Source: Azolla caroliniana (taxonomy: Eukaryota > Polypodiophyta). From it: 64,000 nucleotides of DNA. The translations under genes and the position numbers were made by a program. Location of the stretch: contig JBHGNT010000017.1 in assembly GCA_043228905.1 (NCBI GenBank), positions 19,024,694-19,088,693 on the forward strand, in the 5' to 3' direction. The first letter of the stretch is position 1, and every line of letters starts with the position of its first letter. The notes below the pieces were generated by a model, which worked only from the letters and a program-made list of their open reading frames with translations, was not told the DNA's origin and did not search any database. Shown here piece after piece: positions 26,037-39,639 of this stretch.

Positions 26037-28566
26037 ATGTCTCTGGACCTGAGTTTCAAAATCTTAATTTTTTAATTCCATATCATAGCTAGTGTTGTTA
26101 GCTTCGATTCGCATGTTTAAACACTAAAATCCGATATCACACGAGGCAGGTATGAACATTTTCATTTCTTAACGAACTCTTCTCCGCTACCTCCTCAAAT
26201 TTGCTAATTTCTTCATGTCTCTGGACCTGAGTTTCAAATTCTTGATTTTTTAAATCAAGATCATAGCTAGTGTTGTTAGCTTCGATTCGCATGTTTGAAC
26301 ACAAAAAGCCGATATCACACGATCCAGGTATGAACATTTTCATTTCCAAACAGGCTCTTCTCCACTCCCTCAATAATTTGCTAATTTCTTCATGTCTCTA
26401 GACCTGAGTTTAAAAATCTTTATTTTTAAAATCCATATCATAGCTAGTGTTGTTAGCTTCGATTCGCATGTTTGAACACTAAAATCCGATATCACACGAG
26501 GCAGGTATGAACATTTTCATTTCTTAACGAACTCTTCTCCGCTACCTCCTCAAAAATGCTAATTTCTTCATGTCTCTCGACTTGAGTTTCAAATTCTTGA
26601 TTTTTTAGTTTCATATAATACCTAGTTTTGTTAGCTTCAATTCGAATGTTTGAACACTAAAATCCGATATCACATTAGCCAGGCATCAACATTTTCATTT
26701 TTTAACGAGCTCTTCTCTACTACCTCCTCAAATTTGCTAATTTCTTCATGTCTCTCGACTTGAGTTTCAAATTCTTGATTTTTTAATTCCATATCATAGC
26801 TAGTGTTGTGAGCTTCGATTCGCATATTTGAACACAACAATCCGGGATCACACGAGCCAGGTATGAACATTTCAATTTACTCACGAGCTCTTCTCCACTA
26901 CCTCCTCAAATTTACTAATTTCTTCATGTCTCTCGACCTGAGTTTCATAATCCTAATTTTTTAATTACATATTATAGCTGGTGTTGTTAGCTTCGATTCC
27001 CATGTTTGAACAATAAAATCTGATATCAGATGAGCTATGTATGAACATTCTCATTTCCAAACAGGCTCTTCTCCACTCCCTCCTGTATTTTGCTAATTTC
27101 TTCATGTCCCTCGACTTGAGTTTCAAATTCTTGATTTTTTTATTTCATATCATAGCTAGTGTTGTTAGCTTCGATTCGCATGTTTGAACACTAAAATCCA
27201 ATATCACACGAGGCAGGTATGAACATTTTCATTTCTTAACGAACTCTTCTCCGCTACCTCCTCAAATTTGCTAATTTCTTCATGTCTCTCGACATGAGTT
27301 TCAAATTCTTGATTTTTTAATTCCATATCATAGCTAGTGTTGTTAGCTTCGATTCGCATGTTTGGACACAAAAAGCCGATATCACACGATCCAGGTATGA
27401 ACATTTTAATTTCCAAACAGGCTCTTCTCCACTGCCTCAATAATTTGCTAAATTCTTCATGTCTCTCGACCTGAGTTTAAAAATCTTGATTTTTAAAATC
27501 CATATCATAGCTAGTGTTGTTAGCTTCGATTCGCATGTTTGAACACCAAAATCTGATATCACACGAGCCAGGTATGAACATTTGAATTTACTGACGCCCT
27601 CTTCTCAACTCCCTCCTCAAATTTACTAATTTCTTCACGCTTCTCGACCTGAGTTACAAATTCTTGATTTTTTAATTACATATCATAGCTAGTGTTGTTT
27701 GCTTCGATTCCCATGTTTGAACACTAAAATCCGATATCACATGAGCTATGTATGAACATTCTCTTTTCCAAACAAGCTCTTCTCCACTCCCTCCTCAAAT
27801 TTGCTAATTTCTTCAATTTACTTACACCCTCTTCTCAACGCCCTCCTTTAATTTGCTAATTTGTTCATGTCTCTCGACCTGAGATACAAATTCTTGATTT
27901 TTTAATTTCATATCATAGTTAGTGTTGTTAGTTTCGATTCGCATGTTCGAACACTAAAATCCGATATCACATGAGCTATGTATGAACATTTTCATTTCCG
28001 AACAGGCTCTTCTCCACTCCCTCCTCTAATTTGCTAATTTCTTCATGTCTCTCTACCTGAGTTTCAAATTCTTGATTTTTTAATTTGATATCATAGCTAG
28101 TGTTGTTAGCTTCGATTCGCATGTTTGAACACTAAAATCTGATATGACACGAGCCAGGTATGAACATTTGAATTTACTCACGCCCTCTTCTTAACTCCCT
28201 CCTCAAATTTGCTAATTTCTTCATGTCTCTCGACCTGAGTTTGAAATTCTTGATTTTTTAATTCCATATAATAGCTAGATTTATTAGCCTCGATTCGCAT
28301 GTTTGAACACAAAAATCCGATATCACACAAGACAGGTATTAACATTTGAATTTACTCACGCACTCTTCTCAACTCCCTCCTCAAATTTGCTAATCTCTTC
28401 GTGTCTCTCGACCTAAGTTTCAAAATCTTGAATTTTTAAATCCATATCATAGCTAGTGTTGTAAGCTTCCATTCGCATGTTTGAACACTAAAATCAGATA
28501 TTACACGAGCCAGGTATGAACATTTGAATTTACTCACGCCCTCTTCTCAACTCCCTCCTCAAATTT
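26037..28566 (-). repeat. Remaining inverted family A monomers
   Basis: Mixed monomers in reverse orientation. Up to about 26,950 they resemble the 9-monomer HOR (AAAAAGCCGATATC, CTCCGCTACC). Beyond that they are a mosaic in which neighbours come from different subfamilies. Near 27,812, AATTTCTTCAATTTACTTAC marks a truncated monomer. Nothing but satellite is seen. Confidence 0.85.
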
Positions 28567-28715
28567 TTAAAATCCATATCATAGCTAGTGTTGTTAGCTT
28601 CGATTCGCATGTTTGAACACTAAAATCTGATATCACATGAGCCAGGTATCAACATTTTCATTTTTGAACGAGCTCTTCTCCACTACCTCAAATTTTTTAA
28701 CGGGCTCTTCTCCAC
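28560..28715 (-). repeat. Two truncated monomers at the right end of the inverted block
   Basis: At about 28,567 CTCCCTCCTCAAA joins TTTTTAAAATCCATATC, losing about 75 bp. At about 28,692 CCACTACCTCAAA joins TTTTTTAACGGGCTC, so the CTCTTCTCCACTA motif is repeated after only about 35 bp. Both joints sit in T/A runs. Three breakpoints within 150 bp, counting the strand switch, mark this as a fragile end. Confidence 0.8.
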
Positions 28716-28728
28716 TATGATATATAAT
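28708..28728. other. Strand-switch junction 2 (reverse to forward)
   Basis: Reverse-orientation CTCTTCTCCACTA (normally followed by CCTCC) runs directly into forward-orientation CTATGATAT (normally preceded by CTAG). The bases CTA at 28,715-28,717 are common to both sides, giving a 3-bp microhomology joint. Confidence 0.85.
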
Positions 28729-29559
28729 CAAAAAATCAAGAATTTGTAACTCAGGTCGAGAAGCATGAAAAAATTAGCAAATTTGAGGAGGGAGTTGACA
28801 AGAGGGCGTGAGTAAATTCAAATGTTCATACCTGGCTCGTGTGATATCAGATTTTAGTGTTCAAACATGCGAATCGAAGCTAACAACGCTAGCTATGATA
28901 TGGATTTTAAAAATCAAGATTTTTAAACTCAGGTCGAGAGACATGATGAATTTAGCAAATTTGAGGAGGGAGTTGAGAAGAGCTCGTGACTAAAGTGGAA
29001 TGTTCATACCTGGCTCGTGTGATCCCGGATTGTCGTGTTCAAAGATGCGAATCGATGCTCATAACACTAGCTATGATATGGAATTAAAAAATCTAGAATT
29101 TGAAGAAATTAGCAAATTTGAGGAGGTAGCGGAGAAGAGTTCGTTAAGAAATGAAAATGTTTATACCTGGCTCGTGTGATATCGGATTTTAGTGTTGCAA
29201 CATGCGAATCGAAGCTAACAACACTAGCTATGATATGGATTTTAAAAATCTAGATTTTTAAACTCAGGTCGAGAGACATGAAGAAATTAGCAAATTATTG
29301 AGGGAGTGGAGAAGAGCCTGTTTGGAAATGAAAATGTTCATACCTGGATCGTGTGATATCGAATTTTTGTGTTCAAACATGCAAATCGAAGGTAATAACA
29401 CTAGCTATTCTATGGAATTAAAAAATCGACAATTTGAAACTCAGGTCGAGAGACATGAAGAAATTAGCAAATTTGAGGAGGGAGTTGAGAATAGGGCGTG
29501 AGTAAATTCAAATGTTCATACCTGGCTCGTGTGATATCGGATTTTAGTGTTCAAACATG

Positions 29560-31110
29560 CGAATCGAAGCTAACATCACTAGCTATGATATGGATTTAAA
29601 AAATCAAGATTTTGAAACTTAGGTCGAGAGACATGAAGAAATTAGCAAATTTGAGGGGGGAGTTGAGATGAGCGCGTGAGTAAATTAAAATGTTAATACC
29701 TCTCTCTTGTGATATCGGACTTTTGTGTTCAAACATGCGAATCGAAGCTAACAATACTAGCTATTATATGGAATTAAAAAATCTAGAATTTGAAACTCAG
29801 GTCGAGAGACATGAAGAAATTAGCAAATTTGAGGAGGGAGTTGAGAAGAGGGCGTGAGTAAATTCAAATGTTCATACCTGGCTCGTGTGATATCAGATTT
29901 TATTGTTCAAACATGCGAATCGAAGCTAACATCACTAGCTATGATATGGATTTCAAAAATCAAGATTTTGAAACTCAGGTCGAGAGACATGAAGAAATTA
30001 GCAAAATTGAGGAGGGAGTTGAGAAGAGCTCGTGCGTAAATTGAAATATTCATACCTGGCTCGTGTGATCCCGGATTGTTGTATTCAAAGCTGCGAATCG
30101 AAGCTCACAACACTAGCTATGATATGGAATTAAAAAATCAAGAATTTGAAACTCAGGTCGAGAGACATGAAGAAATTAGCAAATTTGAGGAGGTAGTGGA
30201 GAAGAGCTCGTTCAGAAATGAAAATGTTGATACCTGGGTCATGTGATATCGGATTTTAGTGTTCAAACATGCGAATCGAAGCTAACAAGACTAGCTATGA
30301 TATGAAATTAAAAAATGAAGAGTTTGAAACTCAGGTCGGGAGACATGAAGAAATTAGCAAATTAGAGGAGGGAGTGGAGAAGAGCCTGTTTGGAAATGAA
30401 AATGTTCAGACCTGGATCGTGTGATATCGGATTTTTGTGTTCAAACATGCGAATCGAAGCTAAGAACACTAGCTATTATATAGAATTAAAGAATCGAGAA
30501 TTTGAAACTCAGGTCGAGAGACATGAAGAAATTAGCAAATTTGAGGAGGGAGTTGAGAAGAGGGCGTGAGTAAATTCAAATGTTCATACCTGGCTCGTGT
30601 GATATCGGATTTTAGTGTTCAAACATGCGTATCGAAGCTAACATAACTAGGTATGATATGGATTTTAAAAAGCAACATTTTGAAACTCAGGTCGAGAGAC
30701 ATGAAGAAATTAGCAAATTAGAGGAGGGAGTGGAGAAGAGCTTGTTTGGAAATAAAAATGTTCAGACCTGGATCGTGTGATATCGGATTTTTGTGTTCAA
30801 ACATGCGAATCGAAGTTAACAACACTAGCTATTATATAGAATTAAAAAATCGAGAATTTGAAACTCAGGTCGAAAGACATGAAGAAATTAGCAAATTTGA
30901 GGAGGGAGTTAAGAAGAGTGCGTGAGTAAATTGAAATGTTAATACCGGTCTCGTGTGATATCGGATTTTTGAGTTCAAACAGGCAAATCGAAGCTAACAA
31001 CACTAGCTATTCTATGGAATTAAAAAATCGACAATTTGAAACTAAGGTTGAGAGACATGAAGAAATTAGCAAATTTGAGGAGGGAGTTGAGAAGAGGGCG
31101 TGAGTAAATT
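29560..31110 (+). repeat. 1.5-kb duplicated segment, copy 1
   Basis: The monomer order here is repeated at 36,826-38,376 with offset 7,266. Marks in common include GTTGAGATGAGCGCGTG, CTCTCTCTTGTG with CGGACTTTTG, the GATTTCAAAAATC monomer and the CTGGGTCATGTG monomer. Scattered base changes separate the two. Confidence 0.75.
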
Positions 31111-32129
31111 CAAATGTTCATACTTGCCTCGTGTGATATCGGATTTTAGTGTTTAAACATGCGAATCGAAGCTAACAACACTAGCTATGATATGGAATTA
31201 AAAAATTAAGATTTTGAAACTCAGGTCCAGAGACATGAAGAAATTAGTAAATTTGAGGAGGTAGTGGAGAAGAGCTCGTGAGTAAATTGAAATGTTCATA
31301 CCTGGCTCGTGTGATCCCGGATTGTTGTGTTCAAATATGCGAATCGAAGCTCACAACACTAGCTATGATATGGAATTAAAAAAACAAGAATTTGAAACTC
31401 AGGTCGAGAGACATGAAGAAATTAGCAAATTTGAGGAGGTAGTAGAGAAGAGCCTGTTAGGAAATCAAAATGTTCATACCTGGATCGTGTGATATCGGAT
31501 TTTAGTGTTCAAACATGCAAATCGAAGCTCACAACACTAGCTATGACATGGAATTAAAAATTCAAGATTTTGAAACTTAGGTCAAGAGACACGAAGAAAT
31601 TAGAAAATTTGAGGAGGGAGTTGAGAAGAGCCTGTTTGGAAATGAGAATGTTCATACATAGCTCATGTGATATCGGATTTTAGTGTTCAAACATGGGAAT
31701 CGAAGCTAACAACACTAGCTATGATATGAAATTAAAAAATCGAGAATTTGAAACTCAGGTCGAGAGACATGAAGAAATTACAAATTAGAGGAGGGAGTGG
31801 AGAAGAGCCTGTTTGGAAATGAAAATGTTCATACCTGGATCGTGTGATATCGAATTTTTGTGTTCAAACATGCGAATCGAAGCTAACAAAACTAGCTATG
31901 ATATAGAATTAAAAAATCAAGATTTTGAAAGTCAGGTCCAGAGACATGAAGAAATTAGCAAATTTGCTGAGGGAGTTTAGAAGAGCTCGTGAGTAAATTG
32001 AAATGTACATACCTGGCTTGTGTGATTCTGGATTTTAGTGTTCAAAGATGCGAATCGAAGCTCACAACACTAGCTATGATATAGAATTAAAAAATCTAGA
32101 ATTTGAAACTCAGGTCGAGAGACATGAAG

Positions 32130-33440
32130 AAATTAGCAAATTTGAGGAGGGAGTTGAGAAGAGCTCGTTAAGAAATGAAAATGTTGATACCTGGGTCATG
32201 TGATATCGGATTTTAGTGTTCAAACATGCGAATCGAAGCTAACAACACTAGCTATGATATGAAATTAAAAAATGAAGAGTTTGAAACTCAGGTCGAGAGA
32301 CATGAAGAAATTAGCAAATTAGAGGAGGGAGTGGAGAAGAGCCTGTTTGGAAATGAAAATGTTTAGACCTGGATCGTGTGATATCGGATTTTTGTGTTCA
32401 AACATGCGAATCGAAGCTAACAACACTAGCTTTTATATAGAATTAAAAAATCGAGAATTTGAAACTCAGGTCGAGAGACATGAAGAAATTAGCAAATTTG
32501 AGGAGGGAGTTGAGAAGAGGGCGTGAGTAAATTCAAATGTTCATACCTGGCTCGTGTGATATCGGATTTTAGTGTTCAAACATGAGTATCGAAGCTAACA
32601 TAACTAGGTATGATATGGATTTAAAAAAGCAACATTTTGAAACTCAGGTCGAGAGACATGAAGAAATTAGCAAATTAGAGGAGGGAGTGGAGAAGAGCTT
32701 GTTTGGAAATAAAAATGTTCAGACCTGTATCGTGTGATATCGGATTTTTGTGTTCAAACATGCGAATCGAAGTTAACAACACTAGCTATTATATAGAATT
32801 AAAAAATCGAGAATTTGAAATTCAGGTCGAAAGACATGAAGAAATTAGCATATTTGAGGAGGGAGTTAAGAAGAGTGCGTGAGTAAATTGAAATGTTAAT
32901 ACCGGTCTCGTGTGATATCGGATTTTTGAGTTCAAACAGGCAAATCGAAGCTAACAACACTAGCTATTCTATGGAATTAAAAAATCGACAATTTGAAACT
33001 AAGGTTGAGAGACATGAAGAAACTAGAAAATTTGAGGAGGGAGTTGAGAAGAGGGCGTGAGTAAATTCAAATGTTCATACCTGGCTCGTGCAATATCGGA
33101 TTTTAGTGTTCAAACATGCGTATCGAAGCTAACAACACTAGCTATGATATGGATTTAAAAATTCAAGATTTTGAAACTTAGGTCGAGAGACACGAAGAGA
33201 TTAGCAAATTTGAGGAGGGAGTTGAGAAGAGCGCGTGAGTAAATTCAAATGTTAATACCTGTCTCGTGTGATATCGGATTTTTGTGTTCAAACATGCGAA
33301 TCGAGGCTAATAAATCTAGCTATTATATGGAATTAAAAAATCAAGAATTTTAAACTCAGGTCGAGAGACATGAAGAAATTAGCAAATTTGAGGAGGGAGT
33401 TGAGAAGAGGGCGTGAGTAAATTCAAATGTTCATACCTGG
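32130..33440 (+). repeat. 1.3-kb duplicated segment, copy 1
   Basis: This matches 37,440-38,750 at a constant offset of 5,309 bp. It shares unusual marks: AATGTTTAGACCTGG, AACATGAGTATCG, GACCTGTATCG, GAAACTAGAAAATTTG and CTCGTGCAATATCGG. Homology ends where one copy reads GTGTGATATCAG and the other GTGTCATATCAG. Confidence 0.8.
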
Positions 33441-33587
33441 CTCGTGTGATATCAGATTTTAGTGTTCAAACATGCGAATCGAAGCTAACAACACTAGCTA
33501 TGATATGGATTTTAAAAATCAAGATTTTTAAACTCAGGTCGAGAGACATGATGAATTTAGAAAATTTGAGGAGGGAGTTAAGAAGAG

Positions 33588-34438
33588 CTCGTTAAAAAAT
33601 GAAAATGTTGATACCTGTCTAATGTGATATCGGATTTTAGTGTTCAAACATGCGTATTGAAGCTAACAAAACTAGCTATTATATGAAACTAAAAAATCAA
33701 GAATTTGAAACTCAAGTCGAGAGACATGAAGAAATTAGCAAATTTGAGGAGGGAGTTGAGAAGAGCTCGTGAGTAAATTGAAATGTTCATACGTGGCTCA
33801 TGTGACCCCGGATTGTTGTGTTCAAAGATGCGAATCGAAGATCACAAAACTATCTATGATATGGAATTAAAAAATCAAGAATTTGAAACTCAGGTCGAGA
33901 GACATGTAGAAATTAGCAAATTTGAGAAGGTAGTGGAGAAGAGCTCTTTAAAAAATGAAAAATGTTGATACCTGGCTCATGTGATATCGCATTTTAGTGT
34001 TCAACCATGCGAATTGAAGCTAACAACACTAGCTATTATATGAAACTAAAAAATCAAGAATTTGAAACTCAAGTCGAGAGACATGAAGAAATTAGCAAAT
34101 TTTAGGAGGTAGCAAAGCAGAGTTCGTTAAGAAATGAAAATGTTTATACCTGGCTCATGTGATATCAGATTTTTGTGTTCAAACATGCGAATCGAAGCAA
34201 ACTACACTAGCTATGATATGAAATTAAAAAATCAAGAATTTGAAACTCAGGTCGAGAGACATGAAGAAATTAGCAAATTAGAGGAGGGAGTGGAGAAGAG
34301 CCTGTTCGGAAATGAAAATGTTCATACATAGCTCATGTGATATCGGATTTTAGTGTTCAAACATGCGAATCGAAGTTAACAACACTAGCTATTATATAGA
34401 ATTAAAAAATCGAGAATTTGAAACTCAGGTCGAGAGAC
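33588..34438 (+). repeat. Copy of the 4.0-4.9 kb tract
   Basis: About 850 bp match 4,030-4,880 at offset 29,557-29,558. They share CTCGTTAAAAAATGAAAATG, ACCTGTCTAATGTG, GCATTTTAGTGTTCAACC, the AATTTTAGGAGGTAGC variant and GCAAACTACACTAGC. Such long-distance pairs show repeated block copying within the array. Confidence 0.75.
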
Positions 34439-36699
34439 ATGAAGAAATTAGCAAATTTGAGGAGGGAGTTAAGAAGAGCGTGTGAGTAAATTGAAATGTT
34501 AATACCTGTCTCGTGTGATATCGGATTTTTGTGTTCAAACATGCAAATCGAAGCTAACAACACTAGCCTTTCTATGCAATTAAAAAATCTACAATTTGAA
34601 ACTCAGGTCGAGAGACATGAAGAAATTAGCAAATTTGAGGAGGGAGTTGAGAAGAGGGCGTGAGTAAATTCAAATGTTCATACCTGGCTCGTGTAATATC
34701 TGATTTTAGTGTTCAAACATGCGAATGGAAGCTTACAACACTAGCTATGATATGGATTTAAAAATTCAAGATTTTGAAACTTAGGTTGAGAGACACAAAG
34801 AGATTAGCAAATTTGAGGAGGGAGTTGAGAAGAGTGCGTGAGTAAATTCAAATGTTAATACCTGTCTCGTGTGATATCGGATTTTTGTGTTCAAACATGC
34901 GAATCGAGGCTAATAAATCTAGCTATTATATGGAATTAAAAAATCAAGAATTTCAAACTCAGGTCAAGAGACATGAAGAAATTAGAAAATTTGAGGAGGG
35001 AGTTAAGAAGAGGGCGTGAGTAAATTCAAATGTTCATACCTGGCTCGTGTCATATCAGATTTTAGTGTTCAAACATGCGAATCGAAGATAACAACACTAG
35101 CTATGATATCAAATTAAAAAATCAAGAATTTCAAACTCAGGTCGAGAGACATGAAGATATTAGCAAATTAGAGAAGGGAGTGGAGAAGAGCATGTTTGGA
35201 AATGAAAATGTTCATACCTGGATCGCGTGATAGCGGATTTTTGTGTTGAAACATGTAAATCGAAGCTAACAACACTAGCTATGATATGAAATTAAAAAAT
35301 AAAGAATTCGAAAGTTAGGTCGAGACACACGAAAAAATTAGCAAATTTGAGGAGGGCGTTGAGAAGAGGGTGTCAGTAAATTCAAATGTTCATACCTGGC
35401 TCGTGTGATATCAGATTTTAGTGTTCAAACATTCGAATCGAAGCTAACAACACTAGCTATGATATGGATTTTAAAAATCAAGATTTTTAAACTCAGGTCG
35501 AGAGACATGAAGAAATTAGCAAATTTGAGGAGGGAGTTGAGAAGAGCTCGTGAGTAAATTGAAATGTTCATACGTGGCTCATGTGACCCCGGATTGTTGT
35601 GTTCAAAGATGCGAATCGAAGCTCACAACACTAGCTATGATATGGAATTAGAAAATCAAGAATTTGAAAATCAGGTCGAGAGACATGAAGAAATTAGCAA
35701 ATTAGAGGAGGGAGTGGAGAAGAGCTTGTTCGGAAATGAGAATGTTCATACATAGCTCATGTGATATCGGATTTTAGTGTTCAAACATGGGAATCGAAGC
35801 AAACAACACTAGCTATGATATGTAATTAAAAAATCAAGAATTTGTAACTCAGGTCGAGAAGCGTGAAGAAATTAGTAAATTTGAGGAGGGAGTTGAGAAG
35901 AGGGCGTCAGTAAATTCAAATGTTCATACCTGGCTCGTGTGATATCAGATTTTGGTGTTCAAACATGCGAATCGAAGCTAACAACACTAGCTATGATATG
36001 GATTTTAAAAATCAAGATTTTTAAACTCAGGTCGAGAGACATGAAGAATTTAGCAAATTATTGAGGGAGTGGAGAAGAGCCTGTTTGGAAATTAAAATGT
36101 TCATACCTGGATCGTGTGATATCGGCTTTTTGTGTTCAAACATGCGAATCGAAGCTAACAACACTAGCTATGATATGGATTTAAAAAATCAAGAATTTGA
36201 AACTCATGTCGAGAGACCTGAAGAAATTAGCAAATTTGAGGAGGTAGTGGAGAAGAGCTCGTTAAGAAATGAAAATGTTCATACCTGCCTCGTGTGATAT
36301 CGGATTTTAGTGTTCAAACATGCGAATCGAAGCTAACAACACTAGCTATGATATGGATTTTAAAAATAAAGATTTTTAAACTCAGGTCTAGAGACATGAA
36401 GAAATTAGCAAATTATTGAGGGAGTGGAGAAGAGCATGTTTGGAAATGAAAATGTTCATACCTGGCTCGTGTGATATCGGATTTTAGTGTTCAAACATGC
36501 GAATCGAAGCTAACATCACTAGCTATGATATGGATTTAAAAAATCAAGATTTTGAAACTTAGGTCGAGAGACATGAAGAGATTAGAAAATTTGAGGGGGG
36601 AGTTTAGAAGAGCGCGTGAGTAAATTGAAATGTTAATACCTGTCTCGTGTGATATCGGATTTTTGTGTTCAAACATGCGAATCGAGGCTAACAATACTA

Positions 36700-36745
36700 G
36701 CTATTATATGGAAATAAAAAATCAAGAAATTAACAAATTTGAGGA
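36700..36745 (+). repeat. Truncated monomer, shared with 51,900
   Basis: GGAAATAAAAAATCAAG joins AAATTAACAAATTTG, so the CTCAGGTCGAGAGACATG segment is missing. The same joint with the same flanking variants occurs at about 51,900-51,930, so both descend from one deletion event. Confidence 0.75.
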
Positions 36746-37860
36746 GGGAGTTGAGAAGAGAGCGTGAGTAAATTCAAATGTTCACACCTGGCTCGTGTTA
36801 TATCGGATTTTAGTGTTCAAACATGTGAATCGAAGCTAACAACACTAGTTACGATATGGATTTAAAAAATCAAGATTTTGAAACTTAGGTCGAGAGACAT
36901 GAAGAAATTAGCAAATTTGAGGGGGGAGTTGAGATGAGCGCGTGAGTAAATTAAAATGTTAATACCTCTCTCTTGTGATATCGGACTTTTGTGTTCAAAC
37001 ATGCGAATCGAAGCTAACAATACTAGCTATTATATGGAATTAAAAAATCTAGAATTTGAAACTCAGGTCGAGAGACATGAAGAAATTAGCAAATTTGAGG
37101 AGGGAGTTGAGAAGAGGGCGTGAGTAAATTCAAATGTTCATACCTGGCTCGTGTGATATCAGATTTTAGTGTTCAAACATGCGAATCGCAGCTAACATCA
37201 CTAGCTATGATATGGATTTCAAAAATCAAGATTTTGAAACTCAGGTCGAGAGACATGAAGAAATTAGCAAAATTGAGGAGGGAGTTGAGAAGAGCTCGTG
37301 CGTAAATTGAAATATTCATACCTGGCTCGTGTGATCCCGGATTGTTGTGTTCAAAGATGCGAATCGAAGCTCACAACACTAGCTATAATATGGAATTAAA
37401 AAATCAAGAATTTGAAACTCAGGTCGAGAGACATGAATAAAGTAGCAAATTTGAGGAGGGAGTTGAGAAGAGCTCGTTAAGAAATGAAAATGTTGATACC
37501 TGGGTCATGTGATATCGGATTTTAGTGTTCAAACATGCGAATCGAAGCTAACAACACTAGCTATGATATGAAATTAAAAAATGAAGAGTTTGAAACTCAG
37601 GTCGAGAGACATGAAGAAATTAGCAAATTAGAGGAGGGAGTGGAGAAGAGCCTGTTTGGAAATGAAAATGTTTAGACCTGGATCGTGTGATATCGGATTT
37701 TTGTGTTCAAACATGCGAATCGAAGCTAACAACACTAGCTTTTATATAGAATTAAAAAATCGAGAATTTGAAACTCAGGTCGAGAGACATGAAGAAATTA
37801 GCAAATTTGAGGAGGGAGTTGAGAAGAGGGCGTGAGTAAATTCAAATGTTCATACCTGGC

Positions 37861-39639
37861 TCGTGTGATATCGGATTTTAGTGTTCAAACATGAGTATCG
37901 AAGCTAACATAACTAGGTATGATATGGATTTAAAAAAGCAACATTTTGAAACTCAGGTCGAGAGACATGAAGAAATTAGCAAATTAGAGGAGGGAGTGGA
38001 GAAGAGCTTGTTTGGAAATAAAAATGTTCAGACCTGTATCGTGTGATATCGGATTTTTGTGTTCAAACATGCGAATCGAAGTTAACAACACTAGCTATTA
38101 TATAGAATTAAAAAATCGAGAATTTGAAATTCAGGTCGAAAGACATGAAGAAATTAGCAAATTTGAGGAGGGAGTTAAGAAGAGTGCGTGAGTAAATTGA
38201 AATGTTAATACCGGTCTCGTGTGATATCGGATTTTTGAGTTCAAACAGGCAAATCGAAGCTAACAACACTAGCTATTCTATGGAATTAAAAAATCGACAA
38301 TTTGAAACTAAGGTTGAGAGACATGAAGAAACTAGAAAATTTGAGGAGGGAGTTGAGAAGAGGGCGTGAGTAAATTCAAATGTTCATACCTGGCTCGTGC
38401 AATATCGGATTTTAGTGTTCAAACATGCGTATCGAAGCTAACAACACTAGCTATGATATGGATTTAAAAATTCAAGATTTTGAAACTTAGGTCGAGAGAC
38501 ACGAAGAGATTAGCAAATTTGAGGAGGGAGTTGAGAAGAGCGCGTGAGTAAATTCAAATGTTAATACCTGTCTCGTGTGATATCGGATTTTTGTGTTCAA
38601 ACATGCGAATCGAGGCTAATAAATCTAGCTATTATATGGAATTAAAAAATCAAGAATTTTAAACTCAGGTCGAGAGACATGAAGAAATTAGCAAATTTGA
38701 GGAGGGAGTTGAGAAGAGGGCGTGAGTAAATTCAAATGTTCATACCTGGCTCGTGTCATATCAGATTTTAGTGTTCAAACATGCGAATCGAAGCTAACAA
38801 CACTAGCTATGATATCAAATTAAAAAATCAAGAATTTCAAACTGAGGTCGAGAGATACGAAAAAATTAGCAAATTTGAGGAGGGAGTTGAGAAGAGGGTG
38901 TCAGTAAATTCAAATGTTCATACCTGGCTCGTGTGATATCAGATTTTAGTGTTCAAACATTCGAATCGAAGCTAACAACACTAGCTATGATATAAAATTA
39001 AAAAATCAAGAATTTGAAACTCAGGTCGAGAGACATGAAGAAATTAGAAAATTAGAGGAGGGAGTGGAGAAGAGCCTGTTAGGAAATAAAAATGTTTATA
39101 CCTGGATCGTGTGATATCGGATTTTAGTGTTCAAAATGCAAATCGAAGCTAACAACACTAGCTATGACATGGAATTAAAAATTCAAGATTTTGAAACTTA
39201 GGTCGAGAGACACGAAGAGATTAGCAAATTTGAGGAGGGAGTTGAGAAGAGCGCGTGAGTAAATTCAAATGTTAATATCTGTCTCGTGTGATATCGGATT
39301 TTTGTGTTCAAACATGCGAATCGAGGCTAATAAATCTAGCTATTATATGGAATTAAAAAATCAAGAATTTCAAACTCAGGTCGAGAGACATGAAGAAATT
39401 AGCAAATTTGAGGAGGGAGTTGAGAAGAGGGCGTGAGTAAATTCAAATGTTCATACCTGGCTCGTGTGATATCAGATTTTAGTGTTCAAACATGCGAATC
39501 GAAGCTAACAACACTAGCTATGATATCAAATTAAAAAATCAAGAATTTCAAACTGAGGTCGAGAGATACGAAAAAATTAGCAAATTTGAGGAGGGAGTTG
39601 AGAAGAGGGTGTCAGTAAATTCAAATGTTCATACCTGGC
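37861..39639 (+). repeat. 10-monomer higher-order repeat (about 1,779 bp), copy 1
   Basis: TCGTGTGATATCGG at 37,861 and the following ten monomers are repeated from 39,640. Checks along the unit give offsets of 1,779-1,781 bp, including the GTGTCAG markers at 38,899/40,679 and 39,609/41,389. The unit contains the AACATAACTAGGTATG monomer, the GAGTTCAAACAGGC monomer, the CTCGTGCAATATCGG monomer and one 4-monomer HOR. Confidence 0.85.

Larger units (their letters stand above)
15462..28715 (-). repeat. Family A satellite array, inverted block (13.25 kb)
   Basis: All monomers here read as the reverse complement of the forward blocks. In + strand terms they contain CTCCCTCCTCAAATTTGC, TCATGTCTCTCGACCTGAG, CATATCATAGCTAGTG, CTTCGATTCGCATG, CCGATATCACACGAGCC and AGGTATGAACATTT. 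Subfamilies are the same as in the flanks, including the GATCCCGG class (seen as CCGGGATCACACG). The two internal tracts are a 9-monomer HOR region (about 16,250-20,720 and 24,300-26,036) and a 3.6-kb inverted copy of forward block 1 sequence (20,720-24,300). No gene is visible on either strand. Confidence 0.95.

Noticed and set aside
15462-28715. Inverted block as an inserted transposable element
   Set aside because: The block consists entirely of family A monomers. It has no terminal inverted repeats of its own, no target-site duplication that I can see, and no transposase, integrase or reverse transcriptase reading frame.
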